Shown: in pieces, positions 9,628 through 16,885 of the stretch
Numbering within the stretch: the first letter of the stretch is position 1
How the letters are laid out: each line of letters begins with the position of its first letter
Assembly (NCBI GenBank): GCA_019649675.1
Contig: BOWN01000002.1
Coordinates: 427,704-491,703, forward strand
Reading direction: 5' to 3'
Origin: Cryomorphaceae bacterium
GTDB taxonomy: Bacteria; Bacteroidota; Bacteroidia; Flavobacteriales; UBA7430
Length of the DNA: 64,000 bases
The notes under the pieces: model-generated
Told to the model about the DNA's origin: nothing
The model's input: only the letters and a program-made list of their open reading frames with translations
The model's database searches: none
Made by a program: the position numbers and the translations under genes

Positions 9628-10406
9628 TGTCTGAAAGAACAAAAATATATTTTGCATCTGACTTCCATTTAGGTATCCCAAATCATAATGATAGTATCGA
9701 AAGGGAACTTAAGATTGTTTCTTGGCTTAATAAAATCAAAAAAGATGCCGCAGAGATTTACTTGGTAGGTGATGTGTTCGATTTCTGGTATGAATGGAAA
9801 CGAGTAGTACCTATGGGGTATGTTCGTCTTTTAGGAACCCTTGCTGAAATTTGTGATTCCGGTATTCCAGTTCACTTCTTTACTGGAAATCACGACCTTT
9901 GGACTTTTGGCTATCTTGAAAAAGAAATTGGTTTAAAAGTCCATAAAGAACCAATAAAAATTGAATTACAAGGAAAAAAATGCTTTCTCGGACATGGTGA
10001 TGGCTTAGGACCAGGAGATTACGGTTACAAATTCTTAAAAAAAATATTTACCAATAGTCTTTGTCAATTGCTTTTTTCTAAATTTCTTCATCCCAGCTCC
10101 TCATTCTCAATAGCAAATTATTTTTCTGATAAAAGTCGTATTTCAAATTTAGAAATTAAAGAAAGCTTCCAAGGAGAAGAAAATGAATGGTTAGTTAAAT
10201 ATTCTAAAGAAATCTTAAACTCAGAACATTTCGATTATTTTGTTTTTGGACATCGACACCTCCCCTTAGATATTAAACTTTCTGAAAAAAGTAGGTACAT
10301 TAATTTAGGTGAATGGGTTAATTACTATTCATATGGTATTCTAGAACATGGACATTTCGAATTAAAATTCTTTGAATCAGCATTTTCAAAAGCTATAAAT
10401 AAATAA
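9627..10406 (+). CDS. lpxH: UDP-2,3-diacylglucosamine diphosphatase (LpxH-type metallophosphoesterase)
   Basis: The 259-residue product is a calcineurin-like phosphoesterase with the complete metal-binding series: FASDFHLG, GDVFDFWYEW, TGNHDLWTFGY, LGHGDGLGPGDYGYK and FGHRHLPLDI. This set and the length match LpxH, which hydrolyses UDP-2,3-diacylglucosamine to lipid X in lipid A synthesis at the inner-membrane surface. A basic helical insertion (about residues 130-170) fits the lipid-binding cap of LpxH. Its ATG overlaps the stop codon of the preceding TlpA-like gene. Other lipid A genes in the window are lpxK and kdtA. It ends 50 bp before the convergent gap gene. Confidence 0.9.
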   Translation: MSERTKIYFASDFHLGIPNHNDSIERELKIVSWLNKIKKDAAEIYLVGDVFDFWYEWKRVVPMGYVRLLGTLAEICDSGIPVHFFTGNHDLWTFGYLEKEIGLKVHKEPIKIELQGKKCFLGHGDGLGPGDYGYKFLKKIFTNSLCQLLFSKFLHPSSSFSIANYFSDKSRISNLEIKESFQGEENEWLVKYSKEILNSEHFDYFVFGHRHLPLDIKLSEKSRYINLGEWVNYYSYGILEHGHFELKFFESAFSKAINK

Positions 10407-10455
10407 CCCATATTTTAAGCTACTTCAAATTAGTCAAATAGAAATTTAACTGATT

Positions 10456-11433
10456 TTATGTAGCAAGTCTTTTTATTAAATCTGCTAGACGATTAGAATA
10501 TCCTATTTCATTATCATACCAAGCAACAATTTTTACCATATTACCAAGTACTGAAGTGAGCTGGGCATCAAACAAACATGAAGCGGGGTTACCAACAATA
10601 TCAGCAGATACAATAGGATCTTCAGTATAATCTACTATTCGTTGATACTTTCCTAAAGAAGCCTTGTAAAATATTTGATTTACCTCTTCAATAGTACAAT
10701 CATTTTGAACTGTAAAAGTAATGTCCGTTAAAGAACCATTTGCAACTGGCACACGAATACCACAACCGCCAATTTCTAAGTGGGAAAATATTTTTGTAAT
10801 TGCTTTAGCAGCACCTGTTGTTGTTGGAATAATAGATAATGCTCCGGCTCTAGCTCTTCTCAAATCTTTATGAGGAGAATCATGTAAACTTTGATCTTTG
10901 GTATAAGAGTGTATCGTTGTAATATAAGCTTGATCAACTCCGAAATTATCGTCAATCAGTTGCACCATAGGCGCAGCGCAATTTGTTGTACAAGAAGCAT
11001 TAGAAACTATCAAATCTGATTCATTTAAATCAGAATCATTTACGCCTAAAACGACCATTTTGACATCATCTCCTTTAGGAGATGCTGCTAATATAACTTT
11101 CTTAGCTCCAGCATTTATATGCTTTTCTAAATCTAATTTAGTGAGAAATTTACCTGTGGCTTCAACTACAACATCACAACCTTTCCATGAAAGGTTATCC
11201 AATTGGGACTCACGCGTAACAGCAACAGACCTTCCATTAATCAGGATATTCTGACCCGACTTCTGGACATCTGCCCTAAATGTTCTATGAATAGAATCGT
11301 ATTTTAGAAGATGAGCTAAAGAATTAATATCTGCGATATCATTTATGGCAACAACATCAATTCCTTCACTCTCATGCAATACACGAAAAAGTGCCCTCCC
11401 AATTCTTCCAAACCCATTAATTCCTATCTTCAT
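10456..11433 (-). CDS. gap: Glyceraldehyde-3-phosphate dehydrogenase, type I
   Basis: The 325-residue cytosolic enzyme oxidises and phosphorylates glyceraldehyde 3-phosphate using NAD(P). It shows the Rossmann start KIGINGFGRIGRALFRVL, the catalytic cysteine in SNASCTTNCAAP, the histidine region TTIHSYTKDQSLHDSPHKD, the phosphate-site segment RRARAGALSIIPTTTGAAKA, RVPVANGSLTDITF, and the closing WYDNEIGYSNRLADLI. The length is slightly short of the usual 330-340 but no domain is missing. lipA lies 40 bp downstream in the same orientation of transcription order lipA then gap, so gap may be the distal gene of that unit or have its own promoter; I see no strong -7 box in the gap. Confidence 0.97.
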   Translation of the reverse strand: MKIGINGFGRIGRALFRVLHESEGIDVVAINDIADINSLAHLLKYDSIHRTFRADVQKSGQNILINGRSVAVTRESQLDNLSWKGCDVVVEATGKFLTKLDLEKHINAGAKKVILAASPKGDDVKMVVLGVNDSDLNESDLIVSNASCTTNCAAPMVQLIDDNFGVDQAYITTIHSYTKDQSLHDSPHKDLRRARAGALSIIPTTTGAAKAITKIFSHLEIGGCGIRVPVANGSLTDITFTVQNDCTIEEVNQIFYKASLGKYQRIVDYTEDPIVSADIVGNPASCLFDAQLTSVLGNMVKIVAWYDNEIGYSNRLADLIKRLAT

Positions 11434-11473
11434 ATCATTTGTGATTTAAACCAAAACATAGAAATGCAATTTT

Positions 11474-12349
11474 TTATTTTAAATGCTTCTCTGCTTTGTA
11501 AGAAGACCGAACTAAAGGGCCACTTTCTACATATTGTATTCCGAGTTTCAAACCAATATATTTATACTTATCAAACTGCTCAGGACTAATAAATTCTTTA
11601 ACAGGCAAATGTTTAGGTGTGGGTTGTAAATATTGCCCAAGTGTTAAAACATCCAGTCCCACAGCAACCAAATCTTCCATAGCTTCGATTACCTCTGCTT
11701 CGGTTTCACCTAATCCCAGCATAATCCCAGTTTTGGTTCGAATACCTTTAAGCTTCAAGTATTTTAGAACTTCTAAAGAACGTTCATAACGAGCTTGTAT
11801 ACGAACTGAACGTGTCAACCGCTTAACGGTTTCCATATTGTGAGAAACAACTTCAGGAGCTACATCAACAATACGTTGTACTTGATTCATATTTCCTTTG
11901 AAATCAGGAATCAATGTTTCCATAGTCGTGCCAGGGCTTACACGTCTAATAGCTTTAACGGTATCTGCCCATATAATAGAACCGCCATCCTTAATATCAT
12001 CACGATCAACGGAAGTGATAACGGCGTGTTTGACTTGCATCAGTTTTACAGACCGAGCTACTCTTTCAGGTTCTGACCAATCAACAGGTAAAGGCCTTCC
12101 TGTAGCCACAGCGCAAAAACCACAAGATCTAGTACAAATATTCCCCAAAATCATAAACGTAGCTGTGCCTGCACCCCAACATTCTCCCATATTTGGACAA
12201 TTACCACTCTCACAAATAGTATGAAGTTTATGATCCGAAACTAACTTACGTACTTTCTTGTAGCTTTTTCCAGTAGGAAGCTTTACTCGTAACCACTTTG
12301 GCTTACTTTTTCTCGTTTCTTTTTTTTCTATGGTAATATCTGTTGCCAT
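11474..12349 (-). CDS. lipA: Lipoyl synthase
   Basis: LipA is a radical-SAM enzyme inserting two sulfurs into octanoyl groups on E2 proteins and GcvH. Both iron-sulfur motifs are present: the auxiliary cluster [12 protein letters not shown] and the radical-SAM cluster CTRSCGFC, followed by [20 protein letters not shown] and [14 protein letters not shown]. The C-terminal [13 protein letters not shown] contains the conserved serine ligand region. I prefer the ATG at 12349 ([14 protein letters not shown], about 291 residues) to an upstream start at 12370, because family members begin shortly before [12 protein letters not shown] likely client, the lipoylated SucB subunit, is encoded at 43819-45027. 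Confidence 0.97.
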   Translation of the reverse strand: MATDITIEKKETRKSKPKWLRVKLPTGKSYKKVRKLVSDHKLHTICESGNCPNMGECWGAGTATFMILGNICTRSCGFCAVATGRPLPVDWSEPERVARSVKLMQVKHAVITSVDRDDIKDGGSIIWADTVKAIRRVSPGTTMETLIPDFKGNMNQVQRIVDVAPEVVSHNMETVKRLTRSVRIQARYERSLEVLKYLKLKGIRTKTGIMLGLGETEAEVIEAMEDLVAVGLDVLTLGQYLQPTPKHLPVKEFISPEQFDKYKYIGLKLGIQYVESGPLVRSSYKAEKHLK

Positions 12350-12397
12350 CAGCACTATTTTGCATAACAAAATTAGGAAATATCCTATAAATCTTGA

Positions 12398-12718
12398 TTA
12401 TATTTTGTCTTTAATCACATCTGCATCAATTGCATTATGAGAAGCATGATAAATGCAATTTCCATTCTTAATAATCAAAATCTGTGGTGACTGGTGTTCT
12501 ACTTTAAAATCATCAGCCAACTGATTAGATATTGATCGATAAGTAATTAAATCTAAATAATACACATGAATATTATTGCAATCAAAAGCTCTTTCAAAAC
12601 GATGCTTTACCATACTTGAAATAGAACAACGAATACTGTGCTTAAACACAAGAAAAGGCTCTGTTTGCAACAGAGCCTTTTGTATTTGAGTATAGTCTTC
12701 TAATGCTATCCAATTCAT
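12398..12718 (-). CDS. ytxJ: YtxJ-like monothiol protein of the bacillithiol system
   Basis: The 106-residue product matches the small thioredoxin-fold family annotated as bacillithiol-system redox-active protein YtxJ: LVFKHSIRCSISSM contains the single-cysteine active site (CSIS), followed by VYYLDLITYRSISNQLAD and the cis-proline segment VEHQSPQILIIKNGNCIYHA, where the family has VxHxSPQ. The role, removal or transfer of bacillithiol from proteins, is inferred from family annotation. The start codon directly abuts the stop of the small lipoprotein gene upstream (TGA then ATG), suggesting translational coupling. Codons about 13-22 coincide with a perfect hairpin (see 12653-12681). Confidence 0.85.
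   Translation of the reverse strand: MNWIALEDYTQIQKALLQTEPFLVFKHSIRCSISSMVKHRFERAFDCNNIHVYYLDLITYRSISNQLADDFKVEHQSPQILIIKNGNCIYHASHNAIDADVIKDKI
12653..12681 (-). terminator. Perfect 13-bp terminator-like hairpin inside the ytxJ coding sequence
   Basis: Bases 12653-12665 (AAAAGGCTCTGTT) are the exact reverse complement of 12669-12681, with a 3-base loop (TGC). On the minus strand, the direction of ytxJ transcription, the hairpin begins about 37 bases after the ytxJ start and finishes in TTTTC, so it has the shape of an intrinsic terminator or attenuator. It encodes KALLQTEPF in frame. The inverted repeat is read directly; a regulatory function is inference. Confidence 0.6.
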
Positions 12719-12838
12719 TCAAGAATCACTTTGCGGAGTTTCTACCTGTGCAACACCAGGACAATTAGCTGTTACGCAACAAGATTGAACCAAAAGAGTA
12801 AACATAAATAACCCAGCAATAAACAAAAACTTCTTCAT
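12719..12838 (-). CDS. Small 39-residue lipoprotein upstream of ytxJ
   Basis: A short ORF begins with MKKFLFIAGLFMFTLLVQSC and continues CVTANCPGVAQVETPQSDS. It has two lysines, a hydrophobic core and a lipobox-like LVQSC (Cys20), followed at once by a second cysteine. The mature peptide would be only about 20 residues, with three cysteines in total. It stops at TGA 12719-12721 and the ytxJ ATG follows with no gap. No function is known. The signal-like N-terminus and tight linkage to ytxJ make it a real gene; the extracytoplasmic cysteines and the redox neighbour hint at a thiol-related role, which is inference. Confidence 0.7.
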   Translation of the reverse strand: MKKFLFIAGLFMFTLLVQSCCVTANCPGVAQVETPQSDS

Positions 12839-12967
12839 AATCGTAAATTTAATACAAAACAAAAATACTAAAAATTTCCATAGTAAAGGAAAATAAGGTG
12901 AATTATGAATGGGTAATAAAATAGACTATAATATGTATCAATTAATTTTATCTATTACTTTTGATAC

Positions 12968-13669
12968 ATGATAGAATCACTTTGTACTTCATGGGGAAAA
13001 TTTCTTAAAAATGAATTTAAAAAAGATTACTTCAAAAAGCTATCTGAATTTATAGAAATAGAAAGAAAAACACAGAATATTTTTCCACCTTTGGAATTAA
13101 CTTTTGCAGCACTAAATACAACAAGTCTCGAAAACGTAAAAGTAGTCATTTTGGGTCAAGACCCATACCACAATTACAATCAGGCAAATGGGCTTAGTTT
13201 TTCTGTGAAAAATGGTGTTACTATTCCGCCTTCACTCAAAAATATTTTCAAAGAGTTGCAAAGCGATTTGGGATATAAAATTCCGACATCAGGTAATCTA
13301 GAATTGTGGGCTAAACAGGGTGTTTTGCTCTTAAATGCTACATTAACTGTAAGGGCACACAAACCTGGGTCACACCAAAAAATAGGATGGGAAACTTTTA
13401 CCGATAAGATCATATCCCTAATCTCTGAAAAATATGAACATATCGTTTTTATTTTATGGGGAAATTTCGCTCAACAGAAGATTAAATTGATTGACGAGAA
13501 AAAACATTTCATCATCAAATCAGTACATCCATCACCTTTTTCGGCTCGAGATGGATTCTTTGGCTCTAAACCTTTTTCTAAATGCAACGAATACTTAACT
13601 TCGGTGAAGAAAGAAAATATAGATTGGAATTTAGCTGAAGATTGCCAGCAATTGTTAATTTTAGATTAA
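12968..13669 (+). CDS. ung: Uracil-DNA glycosylase, family 1
   Basis: The 233-residue enzyme removes uracil from DNA at the start of base-excision repair. It contains the catalytic water-activating motif VVILGQDPYHNYNQANGLSF, the PPSLKNIFKEL segment, LLLNATLTVRAHKPGSHQ, the WGNFAQ segment, and the minor-groove intercalation loop VHPSPFSARDGFFGSKPFS. Length and motif order are those of family 1 (E. coli Ung-like). A TACTTTTG box lies only 6 bases before the ATG. rmuC follows after 21 bp, so ung and rmuC, both DNA-repair genes, may be co-transcribed. Confidence 0.97.
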   Translation: MIESLCTSWGKFLKNEFKKDYFKKLSEFIEIERKTQNIFPPLELTFAALNTTSLENVKVVILGQDPYHNYNQANGLSFSVKNGVTIPPSLKNIFKELQSDLGYKIPTSGNLELWAKQGVLLLNATLTVRAHKPGSHQKIGWETFTDKIISLISEKYEHIVFILWGNFAQQKIKLIDEKKHFIIKSVHPSPFSARDGFFGSKPFSKCNEYLTSVKKENIDWNLAEDCQQLLILD

Positions 13670-13690
13670 ATCTTTGCATAAAAGATAATT

Positions 13691-15013
13691 ATGGAAATAC
13701 TCTACTTACTAATTGGATTAGCTGCTGGAATCAGTATTGGTGTTTTATACAGCAAAAACAAAGCAGCCTCAAATGAATCTAATGCTGATCTGAATAACTA
13801 TGTTTCAAAAGAACTTTATACTTCAGAAAAAGAGCGTTCTAAAAAAATAGAAAAAGAAAACCGGGAAAAGGAAGAACTCATCGGGAACTTAAAAGCTGAT
13901 GTTTCTTCTAAAAAAACCCTCCTAGTAACTTTAAATTCAAAACTCGATGAAGAAAGTAAACGTTTGATTGAACAACAAAAACAGTTGCAAACTCAATTCG
14001 AAAATATGGCGAATGAGATCTTTGAGAAGAAGTCAGAAAAATTTGCTGAGCAAAACCAAAAAAATATCGATCTAATTTTAAAACCTCTGGGCGAAAAAAT
14101 TAAAAGCTTCGAACAAAGTGTAGAAGATAAATACGTAAAGGATCAAAAAAATAAAGCCAGTCTTTCAGAACAAATTAAACTGCTTCAGGAAACAAACCAA
14201 CAAATAAGTCAAGATGCCAATAATCTGGCAAAAGCGCTCAAAGGTGACTCAAAAGTTCAAGGGGATTGGGGCGAATTGCAATTGGAAGTTTTACTTGAGA
14301 AATCTGGTCTAAACAAAGGGATTCATTTCCGCACACAAAACTCTCTAAAAGATGAAGAAGGAAAAGACAAGCGTCCCGACTGCATCATCGACCTGCCCGA
14401 TAACAAAAACTTAATTATTGACTCCAAAGTGTCACTTTATGCATATGAGCAATATGTAAATTCTGAAGATGAACTAAAAAAACAAGTCCTTCTAAAACAT
14501 CACCTTGAGAGTATTAAAAAGCACATTAAAGATTTGGCAGGAAAAGACTACCCTAATCTTTACAGTATTAATACGCCCGACTATGTTTTAATGTTTATTC
14601 CTATTGAACCGGCCCTAACATTAGCACTACAAGAAGATGGAGAGATTTTTAATCTGGCACTAAATAAAAATATCATATTAGTAAGTACCTCAACCCTTAT
14701 GGCAACAATGCGTACAGTATCATTTATCTGGCAACAAGAAAATCAAAAGAAAAATGTACTTGAAATTGCACGTCAGTCTGGAGCATTGTACGAAAAGTTT
14801 ATTGGCTTTACGAATGACCTAGAAGCTGTGGGTAAAGCAATTGATAATGCACATAAAAAATATGAAGCCGCTGAAAACAAACTAATAAGCGGAAGAGGAA
14901 ACTTAGTAAATAGTGTTGAAAAAATTAAAAAACTAGGAGCTAAAACCAATAAAAGTATTTCTCAGGACCTAATCGATAAATCAAACTCAGAATACTTGCC
15001 TGAAAGCGAATAA
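13691..15013 (+). CDS. rmuC: DNA recombination protein RmuC
   Basis: The 440-residue product starts with a membrane segment (EILYLLIGLAAGISIGVLY), then a long charged coiled coil (about residues 45-190), then the PD-(D/E)XK-like RmuC domain: KVQGDWGELQLEVLLEKSGL, DKRPDCIIDLPDNKNLIIDS, KVSLYAYEQYV, VLMFIPIEPAL, and LVSTSTLMATMRTVSFIWQQ. RmuC proteins limit inversions at short inverted repeats; a nuclease activity is predicted from the fold. The gene is intact. It lies between ung and the rRNA methyltransferase gene, 17 bp before the latter's ATG. Confidence 0.93.
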   Translation: MEILYLLIGLAAGISIGVLYSKNKAASNESNADLNNYVSKELYTSEKERSKKIEKENREKEELIGNLKADVSSKKTLLVTLNSKLDEESKRLIEQQKQLQTQFENMANEIFEKKSEKFAEQNQKNIDLILKPLGEKIKSFEQSVEDKYVKDQKNKASLSEQIKLLQETNQQISQDANNLAKALKGDSKVQGDWGELQLEVLLEKSGLNKGIHFRTQNSLKDEEGKDKRPDCIIDLPDNKNLIIDSKVSLYAYEQYVNSEDELKKQVLLKHHLESIKKHIKDLAGKDYPNLYSINTPDYVLMFIPIEPALTLALQEDGEIFNLALNKNIILVSTSTLMATMRTVSFIWQQENQKKNVLEIARQSGALYEKFIGFTNDLEAVGKAIDNAHKKYEAAENKLISGRGNLVNSVEKIKKLGAKTNKSISQDLIDKSNSEYLPESE

Positions 15014-15030
15014 TCGTACTTTTGACCCTT

Positions 15031-15789
15031 ATGAAGAAAGATCGTTTACAAAAGAGCTTAGAGATTTTCGGTTTGCAAGCCGTTATGGACGCAGTGCATG
15101 AGGGCAAAGAATTCGATAAGATCTTTATTGAAAAGGGGTTAAATACAGGTTTAGCGATGGAGTTACGAACACTTTTAAAAGAGCGCAATATTATGTTTAA
15201 AGCGGTACCCGTTGAAAAACTAAACCGCCTTACACAAAAAGATCACCAAGGGGTATTTGCTTTTGTATCGCCAGTTAACTTTTACAAACTGGGTGATTTA
15301 TTGATGCAAACCTATGAAGACGGTAAATCACCTATTTTCCTAATGCTAGACCGAGTTACCGATGTACGTAACTTTGGTGCTATAGCTCGTACGGCAGAAT
15401 CTTGTGGTGTAAACGCTATTATCTTACCTAAAGTAGGTGGAGCTCAGTTAAACTCTGATGCCATGAAAACTTCCACCGGAGCTTTAATGCATATTCCTAT
15501 TTGTAGAGAACAAAATCTTCACCACAGCTTAAAATATTTAAAAAAAAGCGGTCTTAAAGTAATAGCTTGCACAGAAAAAACAGACACGAATCTCTACGAT
15601 GTTGCTCTTGTTGATCCTGTAGTTATTGTTATGGGTTCAGAAAAAGATGGTATTTCTGATGATATTTTAGAATTGGCAGATGCTAAAACACGCATTCCCA
15701 TGTTCGGAAAAACAGAGTCACTTAATGTATCAGTTGCTTCAGCAGTTATTTTATATGAGGCTATTCGCCAAAGACAACTAGAAAATTAA
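15031..15789 (+). CDS. rlmB: SpoU/TrmH-family rRNA 2'-O-methyltransferase (RlmB-like)
   Basis: The product of about 252 residues has an N-terminal substrate-binding domain (QKSLEIFGLQAVMDAVHEGK) and the knotted SPOUT methyltransferase domain with its three motifs: LDRVTDVRNFGAIARTAESC, IVMGSEKDGISDDILELAD, and RIPMFGKTESLNVSVASAVI. The homologous E. coli RlmB methylates G2251 of 23S rRNA; the exact target here is inferred. I choose the ATG at 15031 over a TTG at 15022. Its stop codon overlaps the stop of the convergent nitric oxide synthase gene. Confidence 0.88.
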   Translation: MKKDRLQKSLEIFGLQAVMDAVHEGKEFDKIFIEKGLNTGLAMELRTLLKERNIMFKAVPVEKLNRLTQKDHQGVFAFVSPVNFYKLGDLLMQTYEDGKSPIFLMLDRVTDVRNFGAIARTAESCGVNAIILPKVGGAQLNSDAMKTSTGALMHIPICREQNLHHSLKYLKKSGLKVIACTEKTDTNLYDVALVDPVVIVMGSEKDGISDDILELADAKTRIPMFGKTESLNVSVASAVILYEAIRQRQLEN

Positions 15790-16862
15790 ACCCAAGCATC
15801 CTCCTGATAGAAATAATTTGGGCTTTTAATGATGTCATGCATTTCGGTATGAAACACCTCCATGGTAGATCCTGAAACCGGAGGTACAATCCAAGACCAA
15901 TTTGCAGTAACGTTTCGACCCTCTTTCTCCTCCTGTCGCATAAACTGCATAAATTGTTTAGAAGCAGAATTATGATCAATAATCTTGACACCGGCCTTGC
16001 GGAAAGAATACAAAACAGCTTGATTCAATTCTATTAAGGCTCTATCTTTCCATAAACTGTTTTTATCGTGAAGATTCAAACCCATCTTTTCGGCTACTAA
16101 CGGAAGTAAGTTGTAACGGTCTTCATCTGCAAGATTTCGAGCGCCAATTTCGGTACCCATATACCAACCGTTGAAGGGTGCAGCCATAAATTTTATTCCA
16201 CCTACCTCTAGGGTCATATTAGAAATTATTGGTGTAGAATACCATTTTAATTTTAAGTCATTTATAGCTTTTATACTTGGATGCTCAATAGGTACGAGTT
16301 TAATAATTTCTTTAGGAATTTCACGCCATTGTACTTTTCTCCCTTCAATTTGAACAAGTAAAGGTAAAATATCAAAGGGACCCATCTTAGGCTCCCAGCC
16401 CAGCTTAACACATTCCTCTGTAAATTCCACATGCTTAGGATCTCCAACTATAGAGCCATCTTCCTGCCTATAACCTGCAAAACCTAACAGCTGCGGATTC
16501 CAAATTCTAATACCTTTATGTGCGTTAAAAACAGTAATAGTGGAACGAATATTACCACCGTTTGTAGCAAAATCAATATGCTCAAACAGCACATCAAAAA
16601 TATCATCTATCGAATCTAAAGCACGTTTGTCAAATACTTCCATAGAACGCCAAAAAAGTCTACCAATACATTTATTCGAATTGCGCCAAGCAACCTTTGT
16701 TCCATAATCCAATTCAAAATCTAAAAGTTCGTAAGTACCTTTCTCATCAATTGAAGATTGGACCTTAAGCCATCTTTCCTCAAACAAATCTTCTTTGTTT
16801 AGTTCCCGATAGCAGAGTTGTAAATATGCTTTTGCTTTTTCTCTAAGGGCGATATCTGTCAT
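15786..16862 (-). CDS. nos: Bacterial nitric oxide synthase, oxygenase domain
   Basis: The 358-residue product aligns by eye along its whole length with Bacillus-type NOS oxygenases. The haem-thiolate site is AWRNSNKCIGRLFW (Cys65, with the tryptophan that stacks on the haem); the arginine-binding segment is PFNGWYMGTEIGARN (Glu238); other hallmarks are HIDFATNGGNIRSTITVF, LKWYSTPIISNMTLEVGG, NWSWIVPPVSGSTMEVFH and KSPNYFYQ near the end. It oxidises L-arginine to citrulline and NO. There is no reductase domain and none beside it, so electrons must come from a general flavodoxin- or ferredoxin-type reductase, as in Bacillus. It follows the UbiD-family gene by 23 bp in the same direction and converges with rlmB, sharing stop-codon bases. 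Confidence 0.97.
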   Translation of the reverse strand: MTDIALREKAKAYLQLCYRELNKEDLFEERWLKVQSSIDEKGTYELLDFELDYGTKVAWRNSNKCIGRLFWRSMEVFDKRALDSIDDIFDVLFEHIDFATNGGNIRSTITVFNAHKGIRIWNPQLLGFAGYRQEDGSIVGDPKHVEFTEECVKLGWEPKMGPFDILPLLVQIEGRKVQWREIPKEIIKLVPIEHPSIKAINDLKLKWYSTPIISNMTLEVGGIKFMAAPFNGWYMGTEIGARNLADEDRYNLLPLVAEKMGLNLHDKNSLWKDRALIELNQAVLYSFRKAGVKIIDHNSASKQFMQFMRQEEKEGRNVTANWSWIVPPVSGSTMEVFHTEMHDIIKSPNYFYQEDAWV

Positions 16863-16885
16863 TACTGGTGAAAAATAAATTACAT

